Assembly: GCA_947467315.1 (NCBI GenBank)
Contig: CANIID010000014.1
Coordinates: 1-33,881 of the forward strand
Length of the DNA stretch: 33,881 bases
Direction: 5' to 3'
From: Betaproteobacteria bacterium
GTDB taxonomy: Bacteria; Pseudomonadota; Gammaproteobacteria; Burkholderiales; SG8-41
Part shown: positions 1 to 7,161 of the stretch, piece by piece
Numbering within the stretch: the first letter of the stretch is position 1
How the letters are laid out: every line of letters starts with the position of its first letter
Notes under the pieces: model-generated
The model's input: the letters and a program-made list of their open reading frames with translations, nothing else
The model's database searches: none
Told to the model about the DNA's origin: nothing
Translations under genes and position numbers: made by a program

Positions 1-2
1 AG

Positions 3-248
3 CTGCAACACGAAATCCTGCGCGTCGAAAGCGGCTATATGGGGCAGGCGCTGCTCGATCCGTACGCCATGTTGTCGCCCGACAGCGTGATGCGCAATCT
101 CGCCGCCGAAATCGCCAGCATCAAACGCGCCATCCGCGACGTGAAAAGAGACCTGCTTGCCTTCGCGGATATCCAGCAAGTCAAGGCGTGGCTCAAGACC
201 CTGCGCAAATCCCGCCGGCGCGATGCGTTTGACGACATGCTGTTTTGA
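3..248 (+). CDS. C-terminal fragment of an unidentified protein
   Basis: An open frame runs in from the left edge without a stop and ends at TGA 246-248, so about 81 C-terminal residues are visible and the start lies outside the window. The visible part is predicted helical and basic, with the run KTLRKSRRRD close to the end. I see no transmembrane segment and no motif I can assign. The frame is open from base 3, so the ATG at 39 is probably internal. The next gene starts 50 bases downstream on the same strand, so the two may be co-transcribed. I do not recognise the family. Confidence 0.55.
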   Translation: MQHEILRVESGYMGQALLDPYAMLSPDSVMRNLAAEIASIKRAIRDVKRDLLAFADIQQVKAWLKTLRKSRRRDAFDDMLF

Positions 249-298
249 TCCGCGCTCGAACCGTGCTTCATACTCCATCTGTTTCTCAGGCCACTTAA

Positions 299-1381
299 AT
301 GACCACCCGTCCCGTCATCGTCGTCGAAGACGACCCCTTCCCGCGCATGTTGAAGGCGTTTCTCGATCCCACCATCGAGCCGCAACGCCTCGCCGCCCTC
401 GCGGATTTTTTTGCCCATGACCTGCCGGATTTCGCCGGCTGGCTGGCGAATTTGCGCGCGATGGCCGGGCCGCTCTACCCGGCCGATGTGCGGCTGGTGG
501 CGAATCAGGATGCCTTGCGCGCGCAGTTGCCCGAGGCGGGCGCAGTGGTCAGCGAATCGCTCGACATCGGCGCGGATGAAATTGCCCTCGCGCCCAAACT
601 CAAGGTAGTGCAGAAATACGGCATGCTGCTGCGCGGTATCGACGTCGCCGCCTGCGCAGCGCGCGGCATCACGGTACTGCCCCTGCGCCGCCGCGCCAAC
701 ATCTCGTGCGCCGAGCATGCGCTGATGCTGATGCTCGCGCTGTCAAAAAAACTGCATCGCCTGCACGGCAAAATCAGCATCGCGCAATTGCAGGCCGCCG
801 GCTACCAACCGAAGATGTTCGACAGCGGCTACACGCCAGGCTCCGGCTGGCCGCGCGTGCCGGGACTGAGCATTCTCTATGGCACGACGCTGGGCATTAT
901 CGGCTTCGGCGAAATCGGCCGCGAGATCGCGTTACGCGCGCACGCTTTCGGCATGCGCGTGATCTGCACGCAGCGCACACCCATGAGCGACGCAGAGCAA
1001 CGCGAATGGCACGTCGAATATCGCGAACGCGACGCGTTGTTGCAGGAAAGCGATTGGCTGTGCATTCAGCTTCCCGCCAACGCCGGCACACGCAACTATC
1101 TCGATCACGCCCAGTTCGCACAGATGAAGCCCGGCGCGAAACTCATCAACGTGTCGCGTGCGCAAGTGATGAATCGCGACGCGCTGCTCGCGGCGCTGCG
1201 ATCCGGCCAGCTCGGCGGTTTTGCGCTCGACCCGCAATACGAAGAGCCGGGGCGCGCCGATGACGAACTACTGGGCTTTGAAAACGTGATCCTTACGCCG
1301 CACGTGGCGGCGATGCCGCGCCAAAACGGCTTGAATGACTTTGAAGACCTGGTGCGTGGCGTGGCGGGATGTTTAAAATAA
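299..1381 (+). CDS. D-2-hydroxyacid dehydrogenase (NAD-binding)
   Basis: This is a 360-residue cytosolic oxidoreductase of the D-isomer specific 2-hydroxyacid dehydrogenase family, which interconverts 2-keto acids and D-2-hydroxy acids using NAD(P)H. The Rossmann dinucleotide motif GFGEIG is at residues 202-207. The catalytic residues fit the family: Arg287 in NVSRAQ, Glu316 in QYEEP and His335 in LTPHVAA. The length is slightly above the usual 310-340, with extra sequence between the two half-domains around residues 155-190. The ATG at 299 has only a weak Shine-Dalgarno (CAGG), but no better start exists. The substrate cannot be read from sequence; phosphoglycerate, glyoxylate and hydroxypyruvate relatives are all possible. 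Confidence 0.88.
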   Translation: MTTRPVIVVEDDPFPRMLKAFLDPTIEPQRLAALADFFAHDLPDFAGWLANLRAMAGPLYPADVRLVANQDALRAQLPEAGAVVSESLDIGADEIALAPKLKVVQKYGMLLRGIDVAACAARGITVLPLRRRANISCAEHALMLMLALSKKLHRLHGKISIAQLQAAGYQPKMFDSGYTPGSGWPRVPGLSILYGTTLGIIGFGEIGREIALRAHAFGMRVICTQRTPMSDAEQREWHVEYRERDALLQESDWLCIQLPANAGTRNYLDHAQFAQMKPGAKLINVSRAQVMNRDALLAALRSGQLGGFALDPQYEEPGRADDELLGFENVILTPHVAAMPRQNGLNDFEDLVRGVAGCLK

Positions 1382-1446
1382 TTCAATAAAAACAAACAGT
1401 TACAATAATACAGCCTTGGCGACAAAAAACCGGTCACACTCCGCGC

Positions 1447-1452
1447 TACAAT
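1447..1452 (+). promoter_or_regulatory. Possible -10 box for the Rho-N-like gene
   Basis: The 114-base gap between the dehydrogenase and the next gene is A/T-rich and contains TACAAT (5 of 6 to the sigma-70 -10 consensus), about 44 bases before the ATG. I find no convincing -35 at 16-18 bases. A strong Shine-Dalgarno, AAGGAGGA, lies at about 1480-1487. This is weak evidence for a promoter. Confidence 0.3.
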
Positions 1453-1495
1453 AATTTTTGCGTTTTTTAATTCGTCAACAAGGAGGATCACCTTC

Positions 1496-1825
1496 ATGAG
1501 CCACACTTACGATGAACTGAAACACATGACCGTTGTGCAGTTGCGCGAAATCGCCAAGGCCGAAGAAGCCAATCACGAATCGCTCAAGGGCTACACGCAA
1601 CTGAACAAGGATCATCTGATCACCGCGTTGTGCAAGGCGCTGAATCTGCCGATGCATGCGCATCACGAAGCGCGCGGCATCGACAAGGCTGCGCTCAAGG
1701 CCAAAATCCGCGAACTCAAGAAACAGCGCGTCGATGCGCTGGCGGCGCACGATCACGCCAAACTCAAAGTCATCCGGCGCACCATCCACGCTTACAACCG
1801 GCGCATCCACGCGGCGATGGTATAG
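1496..1825 (+). CDS. Small Rho N-terminal-domain-like protein
   Basis: The product is a 109-residue, strongly basic protein. Residues 11-50 resemble the helix-loop-helix of the Rho termination factor N-terminal (SAP/LEM-like) domain: TVVQLREIAK, then GYTQLNKDHLITAL, matching the family pattern LREIAK..G....KKxELI.AL. Residues 60-109 form a second Lys/Arg/His-rich helical segment. No ATPase or RNA-binding OB domain follows, so this is a stand-alone module and not Rho itself. Nucleic-acid binding is an inference from the fold. The start is secure because AAGGAGGA sits 8 bases before the ATG. The gene converges on the minus-strand membrane protein, and a hairpin overlaps its stop codon. Confidence 0.75.
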   Translation: MSHTYDELKHMTVVQLREIAKAEEANHESLKGYTQLNKDHLITALCKALNLPMHAHHEARGIDKAALKAKIRELKKQRVDALAAHDHAKLKVIRRTIHAYNRRIHAAMV

Positions 1826-1839
1826 GTATACCCATCGCC
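1813..1839. terminator. Hairpin over the stop codon between convergent genes
   Basis: Bases 1813-1823 pair with 1828-1839 (11 pairs, one bulged C, loop AGGT). The stem includes the TAG stop of the Rho-N-like gene. Only a short T stretch follows on the plus strand (TTTGCG), and no T tract follows on the minus strand. It is a plausible bidirectional transcription stop or mRNA 3' end protector rather than a textbook terminator. Confidence 0.45.
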
Positions 1840-1853
1840 TTTGCGTCTCAGGC

Positions 1854-2216
1854 TCAGGTTTTTTTATCGCCGCCGGGCGCCGAATCCTGCACCTGAGTCT
1901 GCGTCTGCGTCGGCTCGCCGGTGATCTCTTCCGCCGGCGGATCCATACCCATGGCACGCAACACCCACGAGATGGCGAAGCCTGCCACCAGCGGCCACCA
2001 GTGCGTCATCACCACCGCCAGCACGCCAGCCGACACGAAGGTCAGTCCCAGCAACAGCAGACCAGAATGCTTGCTGCGGCTGTAGGCAAAAAACAGCGCC
2101 AGGCCCCAAAAGCAAAACATCACCGCGAAGCTGTACACCACCCACACCATCGGCACGCGCCCGGAATACACCGCGCCCACCACTGCCAGTATCAACCCGC
2201 CAACGATCCACTTCAT
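1854..2216 (-). CDS. Small inner-membrane protein, unknown function
   Basis: This 120-residue hypothetical protein has about four predicted transmembrane segments, near residues 2-20, 24-46, 52-70 and 73-90. A polar tail of about 30 residues follows, rich in Pro, Thr, Gln and Glu, and ends in DKKT. No catalytic or ligand-binding motif is visible and I do not recognise the family. The ATG at 2216 is the first in frame. The gene is divergent from the MFS transporter, with a 64-base shared upstream region, and convergent with the Rho-N-like gene. Confidence 0.6.
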   Translation of the reverse strand: MKWIVGGLILAVVGAVYSGRVPMVWVVYSFAVMFCFWGLALFFAYSRSKHSGLLLLGLTFVSAGVLAVVMTHWWPLVAGFAISWVLRAMGMDPPAEEITGEPTQTQTQVQDSAPGGDKKT

Positions 2217-2265
2217 ATCACGGCCCGTTCGAAAATAAAGTGCGATTCTACACTGCCGCGCGCCG

Positions 2266-2274
2266 TGTTATAAC
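2266..2274 (+). promoter_or_regulatory. Extended -10 promoter of the MFS gene, possibly leaderless
   Basis: TG-T-TATAAC is an extended -10 element (TGnTATAAC) ending 6 bases before the ATG at 2281. A transcript starting at the usual distance would begin at or next to the start codon. No Shine-Dalgarno is present between the box and the ATG, which fits a leaderless mRNA. The -35 region (TTCTAC at about 2247) is weak. Confidence 0.45.
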
Positions 2275-2280
2275 GCATCC

Positions 2281-3489
2281 ATGTCCGGCGCCAGCCCCAG
2301 CAGCAGCAATCCCAGCCGCACCCTGAAAACCTGCTGCGGCGCGCATATCGTGCATGACGGCCTGTCGGACGTGAGCTACGTATTGCTGCCGCTGCTGGCG
2401 CAGGCTTTCGGACTGAGTCTCGCGCAAGTCGGCATGATTCGCACCGCGCATCGCGTGGCGATGGCGGCGTTTCAGTTGCCCGCCGGGTTGATCGCGGAGC
2501 GCTTTGGCGAACGCAATTTGCTGGCGTTGGGCACCCTGCTCTCCGGACTGGCGTTTATCGCGCTGGGCTACGCCAACGGCTTCTGGATGATCCTCATTGC
2601 ACTGTTTTTCGCGGGCATGGGTTCGGCGGTGCAGCATCCCTTGTCGTCTACCATCATCTCGCATGCGTATCCGGGCGAAGGCCGACGCACCGCGCTCGGC
2701 ACCTATAACTTCGCCGGTGACGTGGGCAAATTCGTCTTCGGCGGCATCGTCAGCCTGTGTGTGCTGGCGGGGATTTCATGGCAAGCGCCGGTGGTGGGGT
2801 TCGGTGTCGCGGCCCTCGTCACCGCGATGATCGTGTTCGTGTGGATTGCCAATACGCACGCGCACGCATCGACGAACCCAAAACCAAAAATTCACGGCTG
2901 GGGCATCCGCAATAAACCCGCCTTCGCGGCGCTGTGCATGGTGGATATCGTCGATAGCATGACGCGCACCGGCTTCCTCACGTTCATTGCATTCCTGCTG
3001 ATCGCCAAAGGCGTGCCCGACGGCTGGGCGGCGCTGGCGGTGCCGCTGGTGTTGATCGGCGGCATGGCGGGGAAATATTTCTGCGGCGTGCTGGCCGAAA
3101 AACTGGGCGTCATCCGCACCATCGTCGTCACCGAAATTGCCACCGGCGCGGGCATACTCGCCACGCTCGCGCTGCCGGGCATGGCGACGTTTTTTCTGCT
3201 GCCCTTTGTGGGGGTTGCGTTACAAGGCACCTCGTCGGTGATCTACGGCACCGTCGGCGAGTTGGTCGAATCCGACAAACTGCCGCGTGCTTTCGGTCTG
3301 GTCTACACCACCGGCGCAGTGTGCGGCATCATCGCTCCCATCGGCTATGGCTTACTGGGTGACGCTATCGGCATTGAAAAAACCATCGCCATCGCGGGCG
3401 GTGTAGTCTTACTCACTTTACCGCTGGCGCTGGTGCTGCGTTCAGCCATTGCACGCGGGCATCCGTCTGCTGCGACGGTAGTAAAATAA
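2281..3489 (+). CDS. MFS transporter, fosmidomycin-resistance-like
   Basis: This is a 402-residue major facilitator protein with about twelve hydrophobic segments. The beginning of TM1 carries the H-x-x-x-D pattern (AHIVHDGLSD) typical of the Fsr/fosmidomycin-resistance branch. The loop between TM2 and TM3 carries a degenerate MFS motif A (GLIAERFGERN). It probably acts as a proton-driven exporter in the inner membrane; the substrate cannot be inferred. A positively charged linker divides the two six-helix halves near residues 195-215. The CMD-like gene follows after 29 bases on the same strand and is probably co-transcribed. Confidence 0.82.
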   Translation: MSGASPSSSNPSRTLKTCCGAHIVHDGLSDVSYVLLPLLAQAFGLSLAQVGMIRTAHRVAMAAFQLPAGLIAERFGERNLLALGTLLSGLAFIALGYANGFWMILIALFFAGMGSAVQHPLSSTIISHAYPGEGRRTALGTYNFAGDVGKFVFGGIVSLCVLAGISWQAPVVGFGVAALVTAMIVFVWIANTHAHASTNPKPKIHGWGIRNKPAFAALCMVDIVDSMTRTGFLTFIAFLLIAKGVPDGWAALAVPLVLIGGMAGKYFCGVLAEKLGVIRTIVVTEIATGAGILATLALPGMATFFLLPFVGVALQGTSSVIYGTVGELVESDKLPRAFGLVYTTGAVCGIIAPIGYGLLGDAIGIEKTIAIAGGVVLLTLPLALVLRSAIARGHPSAATVVK

Positions 3490-3518
3490 TCACATCACGC
3501 ATTCCCAAGGAATCCCTC

Positions 3519-4190
3519 ATGGCCAAACCCCGCATCAGCTATATTCCCCTCGAACAAATGACGCCCGAAATGCGCGTCGAGATGGAGCGTTGCGCGCGCG
3601 AAGGCACGCCGCGTCCGGAAAGCTCGGCCGTGCGCGCGCATGTACAGGCGTGCTTCTGGTTTTTTGCCAATTCATGGCGCGATATTTTCAAGAACGGCGT
3701 GCTCGAACATGCCATCAAGGAACTGTGCCGCGTCTACGTCTCACGCTCGGTAATCTGCGAATTTTGCGGCAATCAGCGCTCGATCAAAGGCGCCGCCGAA
3801 GGGCTGAAAGAAACCCACTACGACGATCTGGTGGAGTTTGAAAAATCCACCCAATACAACGACCGCCAGAAAGCCGCGCTCACCCTGGCCGAAGCCATCG
3901 TATGGCGGCTCGATACCGATGACGCCTTCTGGGCGCGTCTGCACAAACATTTCACCGAACCGCAAATCGTCGAGCTCGGCTGCGCCATTGGGCTGACCCA
4001 CGGCCAGCAAAGTTTTATCCGCCTGCTCAACATTGACCACCATCAGGTGATGCCGGGCACCTCGGCATCCATGGCGCCCGGCACCGAAACCGCAGAAGCC
4101 CTGGCGAAGCTCAAAGCCTCGCCGAGCTATTGGGCCAATCGTGGCACTGGGAGTGCCGGTAGTACCGGGGCGAAGAAAAACACCGCCTGA
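3519..4190 (+). CDS. Carboxymuconolactone decarboxylase / AhpD-fold protein
   Basis: The 223-residue protein has the helical CMD/AhpD fold. The redox-type motif CEFC is at residues 80-83, preceded by a helix with basic residues (ELCRVYVSRS). In AhpD the position four residues after the second Cys is His; here it is Arg87. A second conserved helix contains ALTLAEAIVW (about residues 120-130). The C-terminal 40 residues are low-complexity Gly/Ser/Ala/Lys. Members of this family act as alkylhydroperoxidases, decarboxylases or uncharacterised oxidoreductases; the missing His makes AhpD-like peroxidase activity doubtful. AAGGA lies about 6 bases before the ATG. Confidence 0.78.
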   Translation: MAKPRISYIPLEQMTPEMRVEMERCAREGTPRPESSAVRAHVQACFWFFANSWRDIFKNGVLEHAIKELCRVYVSRSVICEFCGNQRSIKGAAEGLKETHYDDLVEFEKSTQYNDRQKAALTLAEAIVWRLDTDDAFWARLHKHFTEPQIVELGCAIGLTHGQQSFIRLLNIDHHQVMPGTSASMAPGTETAEALAKLKASPSYWANRGTGSAGSTGAKKNTA

Positions 4191-4231
4191 TTACTGCGCT
4201 TATCGCCCATGGATTGCATAACTATTTGTTT

Positions 4232-4924
4232 TTAAACAGATTTCCACAGGCACTTGCCGCCACTGGCCTTGTCGATCTCGGCCACCTGTTGCTCATGCGC
4301 AGCCAGTTCCTCCGCGCTCGCGCGCAGTACCGTAATTTCCACTGCGCCACGCTCGCTGTCCTCCACGCGCACCAAGGTGGCCGGGCCTGAATCGATCATC
4401 AAACTGCCCTGCCCGCGCGTCATCGCCAGATAAACTTCCGCCAGCAACTGCGCGTCGAGCAATGCACCGTGCAGCGTGCGGCCCGCGTTATTGATTTGAT
4501 AGCGTTCGCACAGTGCATCGAGGTTGTTGCGTTTGCCGGGATGCAGTTCGCGCGCTTTTTTCAGGGTATCGATGACGCTGGGGCAAACGTCCTTCATCGG
4601 CTTCATGTCGAGCAGCCGCAGCTCGTGATTTAAAAAGGCGAGGTCGAACGGCGCGTTGTGAATCACCAGTTCCGCGTCGGCCACGTAATCGAGAAACTCC
4701 TGCGCGATCTCGCGAAACTTGGGTTTGTCCGCGAGAAACTCGCTGGTGATGCCATGCACCTGCAGCGCGCCTTCTTCGCTTTCGCGCTCGGGATTGATGT
4801 AGCGATGAAAATGTTTGCCGGTCGGCTGGCGATCAACAATTTCCACGCCGCCGATTTCGAGGATGCGATTGCCCAGCGCCGGGTCGAGGCCGGTGGTTTC
4901 GGTGTCGAGAATGATTTGCCGCAT
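4232..4924 (-). CDS. dnaQ: DNA polymerase III epsilon subunit (3'-5' proofreading exonuclease)
   Basis: The 230-residue proofreading subunit of the replicative polymerase has all three DEDDh exonuclease motifs: DTETTG (D7, E9), HNAPFD (D94) and HGALLD (H152, D157). A hexapeptide QGSLMI at about 172-177 sits where E. coli epsilon has its beta-clamp-binding motif. After it the tail diverges, in the region expected to bind the alpha subunit. The frame is open upstream to 4954, but I prefer the ATG at 4924: AGGAG lies about 8 bases before it and the rnhA stop is one base upstream (TGA-G-ATG), giving translational coupling. It is the last gene of the methyltransferase-rnhA-dnaQ operon. Confidence 0.95.
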   Translation of the reverse strand: MRQIILDTETTGLDPALGNRILEIGGVEIVDRQPTGKHFHRYINPERESEEGALQVHGITSEFLADKPKFREIAQEFLDYVADAELVIHNAPFDLAFLNHELRLLDMKPMKDVCPSVIDTLKKARELHPGKRNNLDALCERYQINNAGRTLHGALLDAQLLAEVYLAMTRGQGSLMIDSGPATLVRVEDSERGAVEITVLRASAEELAAHEQQVAEIDKASGGKCLWKSV

Positions 4925-4925
4925 C

Positions 4926-5408
4926 TCAGCGCTCCTGGCCGACGCTTCCGACACTTTCCACGCCGCGATTAGCCAACTCGTCGGCGCGTTCGTTGCCGTG
5001 GTGTCCCGCGTGCCCTTTCACCCACAGCCACTGGATGTCGTGCTGCTGCGCGAGCGCATCGAGTGCTTTCCACAGGTCGTCGTTCTTCACCGGCTTTTTG
5101 GCCGAGGTGCGCCAGCCGTTTTTTTTCCAGCCGTGGATCCACTCCGAAATTCCCTGCTGCACGTATTTGGAGTCGGTATGCAGTTGCACGGTGCAGCGGC
5201 GCGTTAACGCCTCCAGCGCGCGGATCACAGCCAACATTTCCATGCGGTTGTTGGTGGTGAGACGCTCGCCGCCGAATAACTCTTTTTCGGTGCCGTTGAT
5301 TTCCAGTAACGCGCCCCAGCCGCCGACACCGGGATTGCCCTTGCAGGCGCCATCGGTATAAATTTTTACCACGCTGTCCGTTATAGTCATTGTGCTCGCT
5401 GCGCTCAT
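4926..5408 (-). CDS. rnhA: Ribonuclease HI
   Basis: The 160-residue RNase H cleaves RNA in RNA-DNA hybrids and removes R-loops and primers. The catalytic acidic residues are D19 ([11 protein letters not shown]), E57 (NRMEM), D79 (TDSKY) and D143 (NERADELA). His133 in KGHAGH matches the E. coli catalytic-loop His, and the basic-protrusion region GWKKNGWRT is intact. The start at 5408 overlaps the methyltransferase stop (ATGA). An alternative ATG at 5390 would remove six residues and cannot be excluded because neither has a strong Shine-Dalgarno. In E. coli rnhA and dnaQ are divergent neighbours; here they are co-directional. Confidence 0.95.
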   Translation of the reverse strand: MSAASTMTITDSVVKIYTDGACKGNPGVGGWGALLEINGTEKELFGGERLTTNNRMEMLAVIRALEALTRRCTVQLHTDSKYVQQGISEWIHGWKKNGWRTSAKKPVKNDDLWKALDALAQQHDIQWLWVKGHAGHHGNERADELANRGVESVGSVGQER

Positions 5409-6178
5409 TTTCTTATTGTACCTTCTACTTTCCGGCGTTCCCGCGCGGCCAGTTGATCTTCCTGTTTCTGCGGTGCCGCCACCAGGTGCTTGTTACGCGC
5501 CTGCTGCGGCCAACGCGGCGTGATCACGCGCATGCCGTGCACCCGCTTGATCGCATGCAAAAACGTCACCGCACCGCTGAACGGCCACCAGCGGTCGCCT
5601 GCGGCTTCCATGAATTTGAAGCGGTCAATCCATTTTTGACTGGCACAGGGCGGCACGTAACATCCCATTGCGCCGCCCGCCATCTCAAAACCCAGCAGCG
5701 CCAGCCAGTCTTTCAAGCGCAGCAAGTGGATAAACCGCCCGCGCCACGGATAACTGCCGCTCTGGGCAAAGGAATGCCACGCGCCCCACAGGCTCATAGG
5801 ATTAAAGACGGTGAGCACCAGATGCCCGTCGGGCACCAACACGCGCTCGACTTCGCGCAGGATTTGGTGCGGGTTTTCCGAAAACTCAAGCACGTGCGGC
5901 AGCAATACCAGATCGACGCTGGCGCTGACCACCGGCAACGCCGCGCCGTCCGCACGCAATTGCGCGCCAGTGGCACGGTCCACCGTGGCGCGCAGGGGCA
6001 TGCGATTGGCGCGCAACAAGTCAATTTCCGGAAAGCCTATTTGCAGCGCGTTGTAACCGAAGAGATCGGTGACGGTGCGGTCAATGTAGGCGCGCTCGCG
6101 CTCCAGCAAATACCGCCCCAGCGGGGTTTGCATCCACGCGGCGGCGGACCATTCAACTGAGGGATTTTCGATTGACAC
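5405..6178 (-). CDS. YafS-like SAM-dependent methyltransferase
   Basis: This 257-residue protein resembles a class I methyltransferase domain in its middle part: [15 protein letters not shown] is the motif around beta-strand 4, followed by [22 protein letters not shown] (motif III and beta-5). The SAM-binding motif I is degenerate: the segment [10 protein letters not shown] replaces the usual E-x-G-x-G-x-G. It corresponds by position and neighbours to E. coli YafS, which lies between gloB and rnhA. The start codon is GTG at 6178, with no good Shine-Dalgarno. It is the first gene of the operon with rnhA and dnaQ. The substrate is unknown. Confidence 0.82.
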   Translation of the reverse strand: MSIENPSVEWSAAAWMQTPLGRYLLERERAYIDRTVTDLFGYNALQIGFPEIDLLRANRMPLRATVDRATGAQLRADGAALPVVSASVDLVLLPHVLEFSENPHQILREVERVLVPDGHLVLTVFNPMSLWGAWHSFAQSGSYPWRGRFIHLLRLKDWLALLGFEMAGGAMGCYVPPCASQKWIDRFKFMEAAGDRWWPFSGAVTFLHAIKRVHGMRVITPRWPQQARNKHLVAAPQKQEDQLAARERRKVEGTIRK

Positions 6179-6186
6179 GTGCGAAG

Positions 6187-6215
6187 TTTAAATCAAATAA
6201 TGCGTTTGCTGTAAT
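6187..6215 (+). promoter_or_regulatory. Candidate sigma-70 promoter of gloB
   Basis: TTTAAA (6187-6192), a 17-base spacer and TGTAAT (6210-6215, 5 of 6) form a plausible promoter. A start near 6222 would give a leader of about 20 bases that contains the GAGGGA Shine-Dalgarno of gloB. Confidence 0.5.
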
Positions 6216-6241
6216 TGCTGCAATTGCATGAGGGAATCCCC

Positions 6242-7021
6242 ATGAGCCATTATCAAATAGTCCCGCTGCGGGCGTTCAACGACAACTATATCTGGACCCT
6301 CCGCGACGCCACGCACGCCATCGTGGTAGATCCGGGCGACGCCCAGCCGGTGCTCGACTATCTTGCCACCGAAAAACTCGCGCTTGCCGCCATCATCATC
6401 ACCCATCATCACGCCGATCACATCGGCGGCGTAAAAGAACTGATCGCGGGCCGCGACATTCCCGTCTACGGCCCGCACGATCCGCGCGTGCCCGACGCCA
6501 CGCAGCGGCTATCCGAGGGCGAATCGATCACGCTGCCGCATTTCGGCATCCAGCTCAAGGTGCTGGAAGTGCCCGGCCACACCACCAGCCACATCGCCTA
6601 TTACAGCAACCCCAGCGAGAACATCCTGTTTTGCGGTGACACCTTGTTCGCCGCCGGTTGCGGCCGCCTGTTTGAGGGCACGCCGGCGCAGATGCATGAG
6701 TCGCTAGGCAAGTTCATGCGCCTGCCCGACACCACGCGCGCTTATTGCACGCACGAATACACGCTATCAAACATACGCTTCGCCCGCGCCGCCGATCCGG
6801 CGAACAGCGCGCTGATGGATTGGGAGGCGCGCGCCAAAGCCCTGCGCGAAGTCGATACGCCCACGGTGCCCACCACCATCGCGCTCGAACGCGCGACCAA
6901 TCCGTTCGTGCGCTGCGCCGAAGCCGGCGTGATTGCCAGCGCCAGCCGGCACGCGGGAAAACCGCTGGCCGATCCCGTCAGCGTGCTCGCCGCGATACGC
7001 GAATGGAAGAATAATTTCTAA
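6242..7021 (+). CDS. gloB: Hydroxyacylglutathione hydrolase (glyoxalase II)
   Basis: The 259-residue metallo-beta-lactamase-fold enzyme hydrolyses S-D-lactoylglutathione to D-lactate and glutathione, the second step of methylglyoxal detoxification. The dinuclear metal site is complete: THHHADH (H55, H57, D59, H60), H113 in PGHTTSH, D133 in CGDTLF and H171 in THEYTLSN. The glyoxalase-specific GCGRLFEGT segment follows D133. The C-terminal substrate-binding region contains the Arg/Asn-rich ERATNPFVR. I place the start at the ATG at 6242, which has GAGGGA 6-7 bases upstream; the frame extends 9 codons further but without a ribosome binding site. A terminator follows. Confidence 0.96.
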   Translation: MSHYQIVPLRAFNDNYIWTLRDATHAIVVDPGDAQPVLDYLATEKLALAAIIITHHHADHIGGVKELIAGRDIPVYGPHDPRVPDATQRLSEGESITLPHFGIQLKVLEVPGHTTSHIAYYSNPSENILFCGDTLFAAGCGRLFEGTPAQMHESLGKFMRLPDTTRAYCTHEYTLSNIRFARAADPANSALMDWEARAKALREVDTPTVPTTIALERATNPFVRCAEAGVIASASRHAGKPLADPVSVLAAIREWKNNF

Positions 7022-7069
7022 AAATTAAGTCTTTGTGACAGCACCTCCTTAACGGCCTCAATTTAATGT

Positions 7070-7098
7070 AAAAAGCCCTTGATTTTTAAGGACTTTTT
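7070..7098. terminator. Intrinsic terminator after gloB
   Basis: An 11-base stem with one mismatch (AAAAAGCCCTT with AAGGACTTTTT) encloses a 7-base loop. It is flanked by A-rich sequence on the left and T-rich sequence on the right, so it can act in either direction. It lies between gloB and the mltD promoter. Confidence 0.65.
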
Positions 7099-7101
7099 AA
7101 A

Positions 7102-7130
7102 TTGACGCCAAGCGCCGCAGCCGTTACCAT
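7102..7130 (+). promoter_or_regulatory. Candidate sigma-70 promoter of mltD
   Basis: TTGACG (7102-7107, 5 of 6), exactly 17 bases, then TACCAT (7125-7130, 4 of 6). The start site would be near 7137, giving a leader of about 25 bases that contains the GGAG before mltD. It begins immediately after the gloB terminator. Confidence 0.6.
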
Positions 7131-7161
7131 GCGTGCGTTAATTTGAGCGGAGCAATACCTC

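Noticed and set aside
1479-1494. AAGGAGGATCACCTT, similar to the 3' end of 16S rRNA and partly self-complementary
   Set aside because: Best explained as a strong Shine-Dalgarno followed by chance similarity; no rRNA sequence flanks it.
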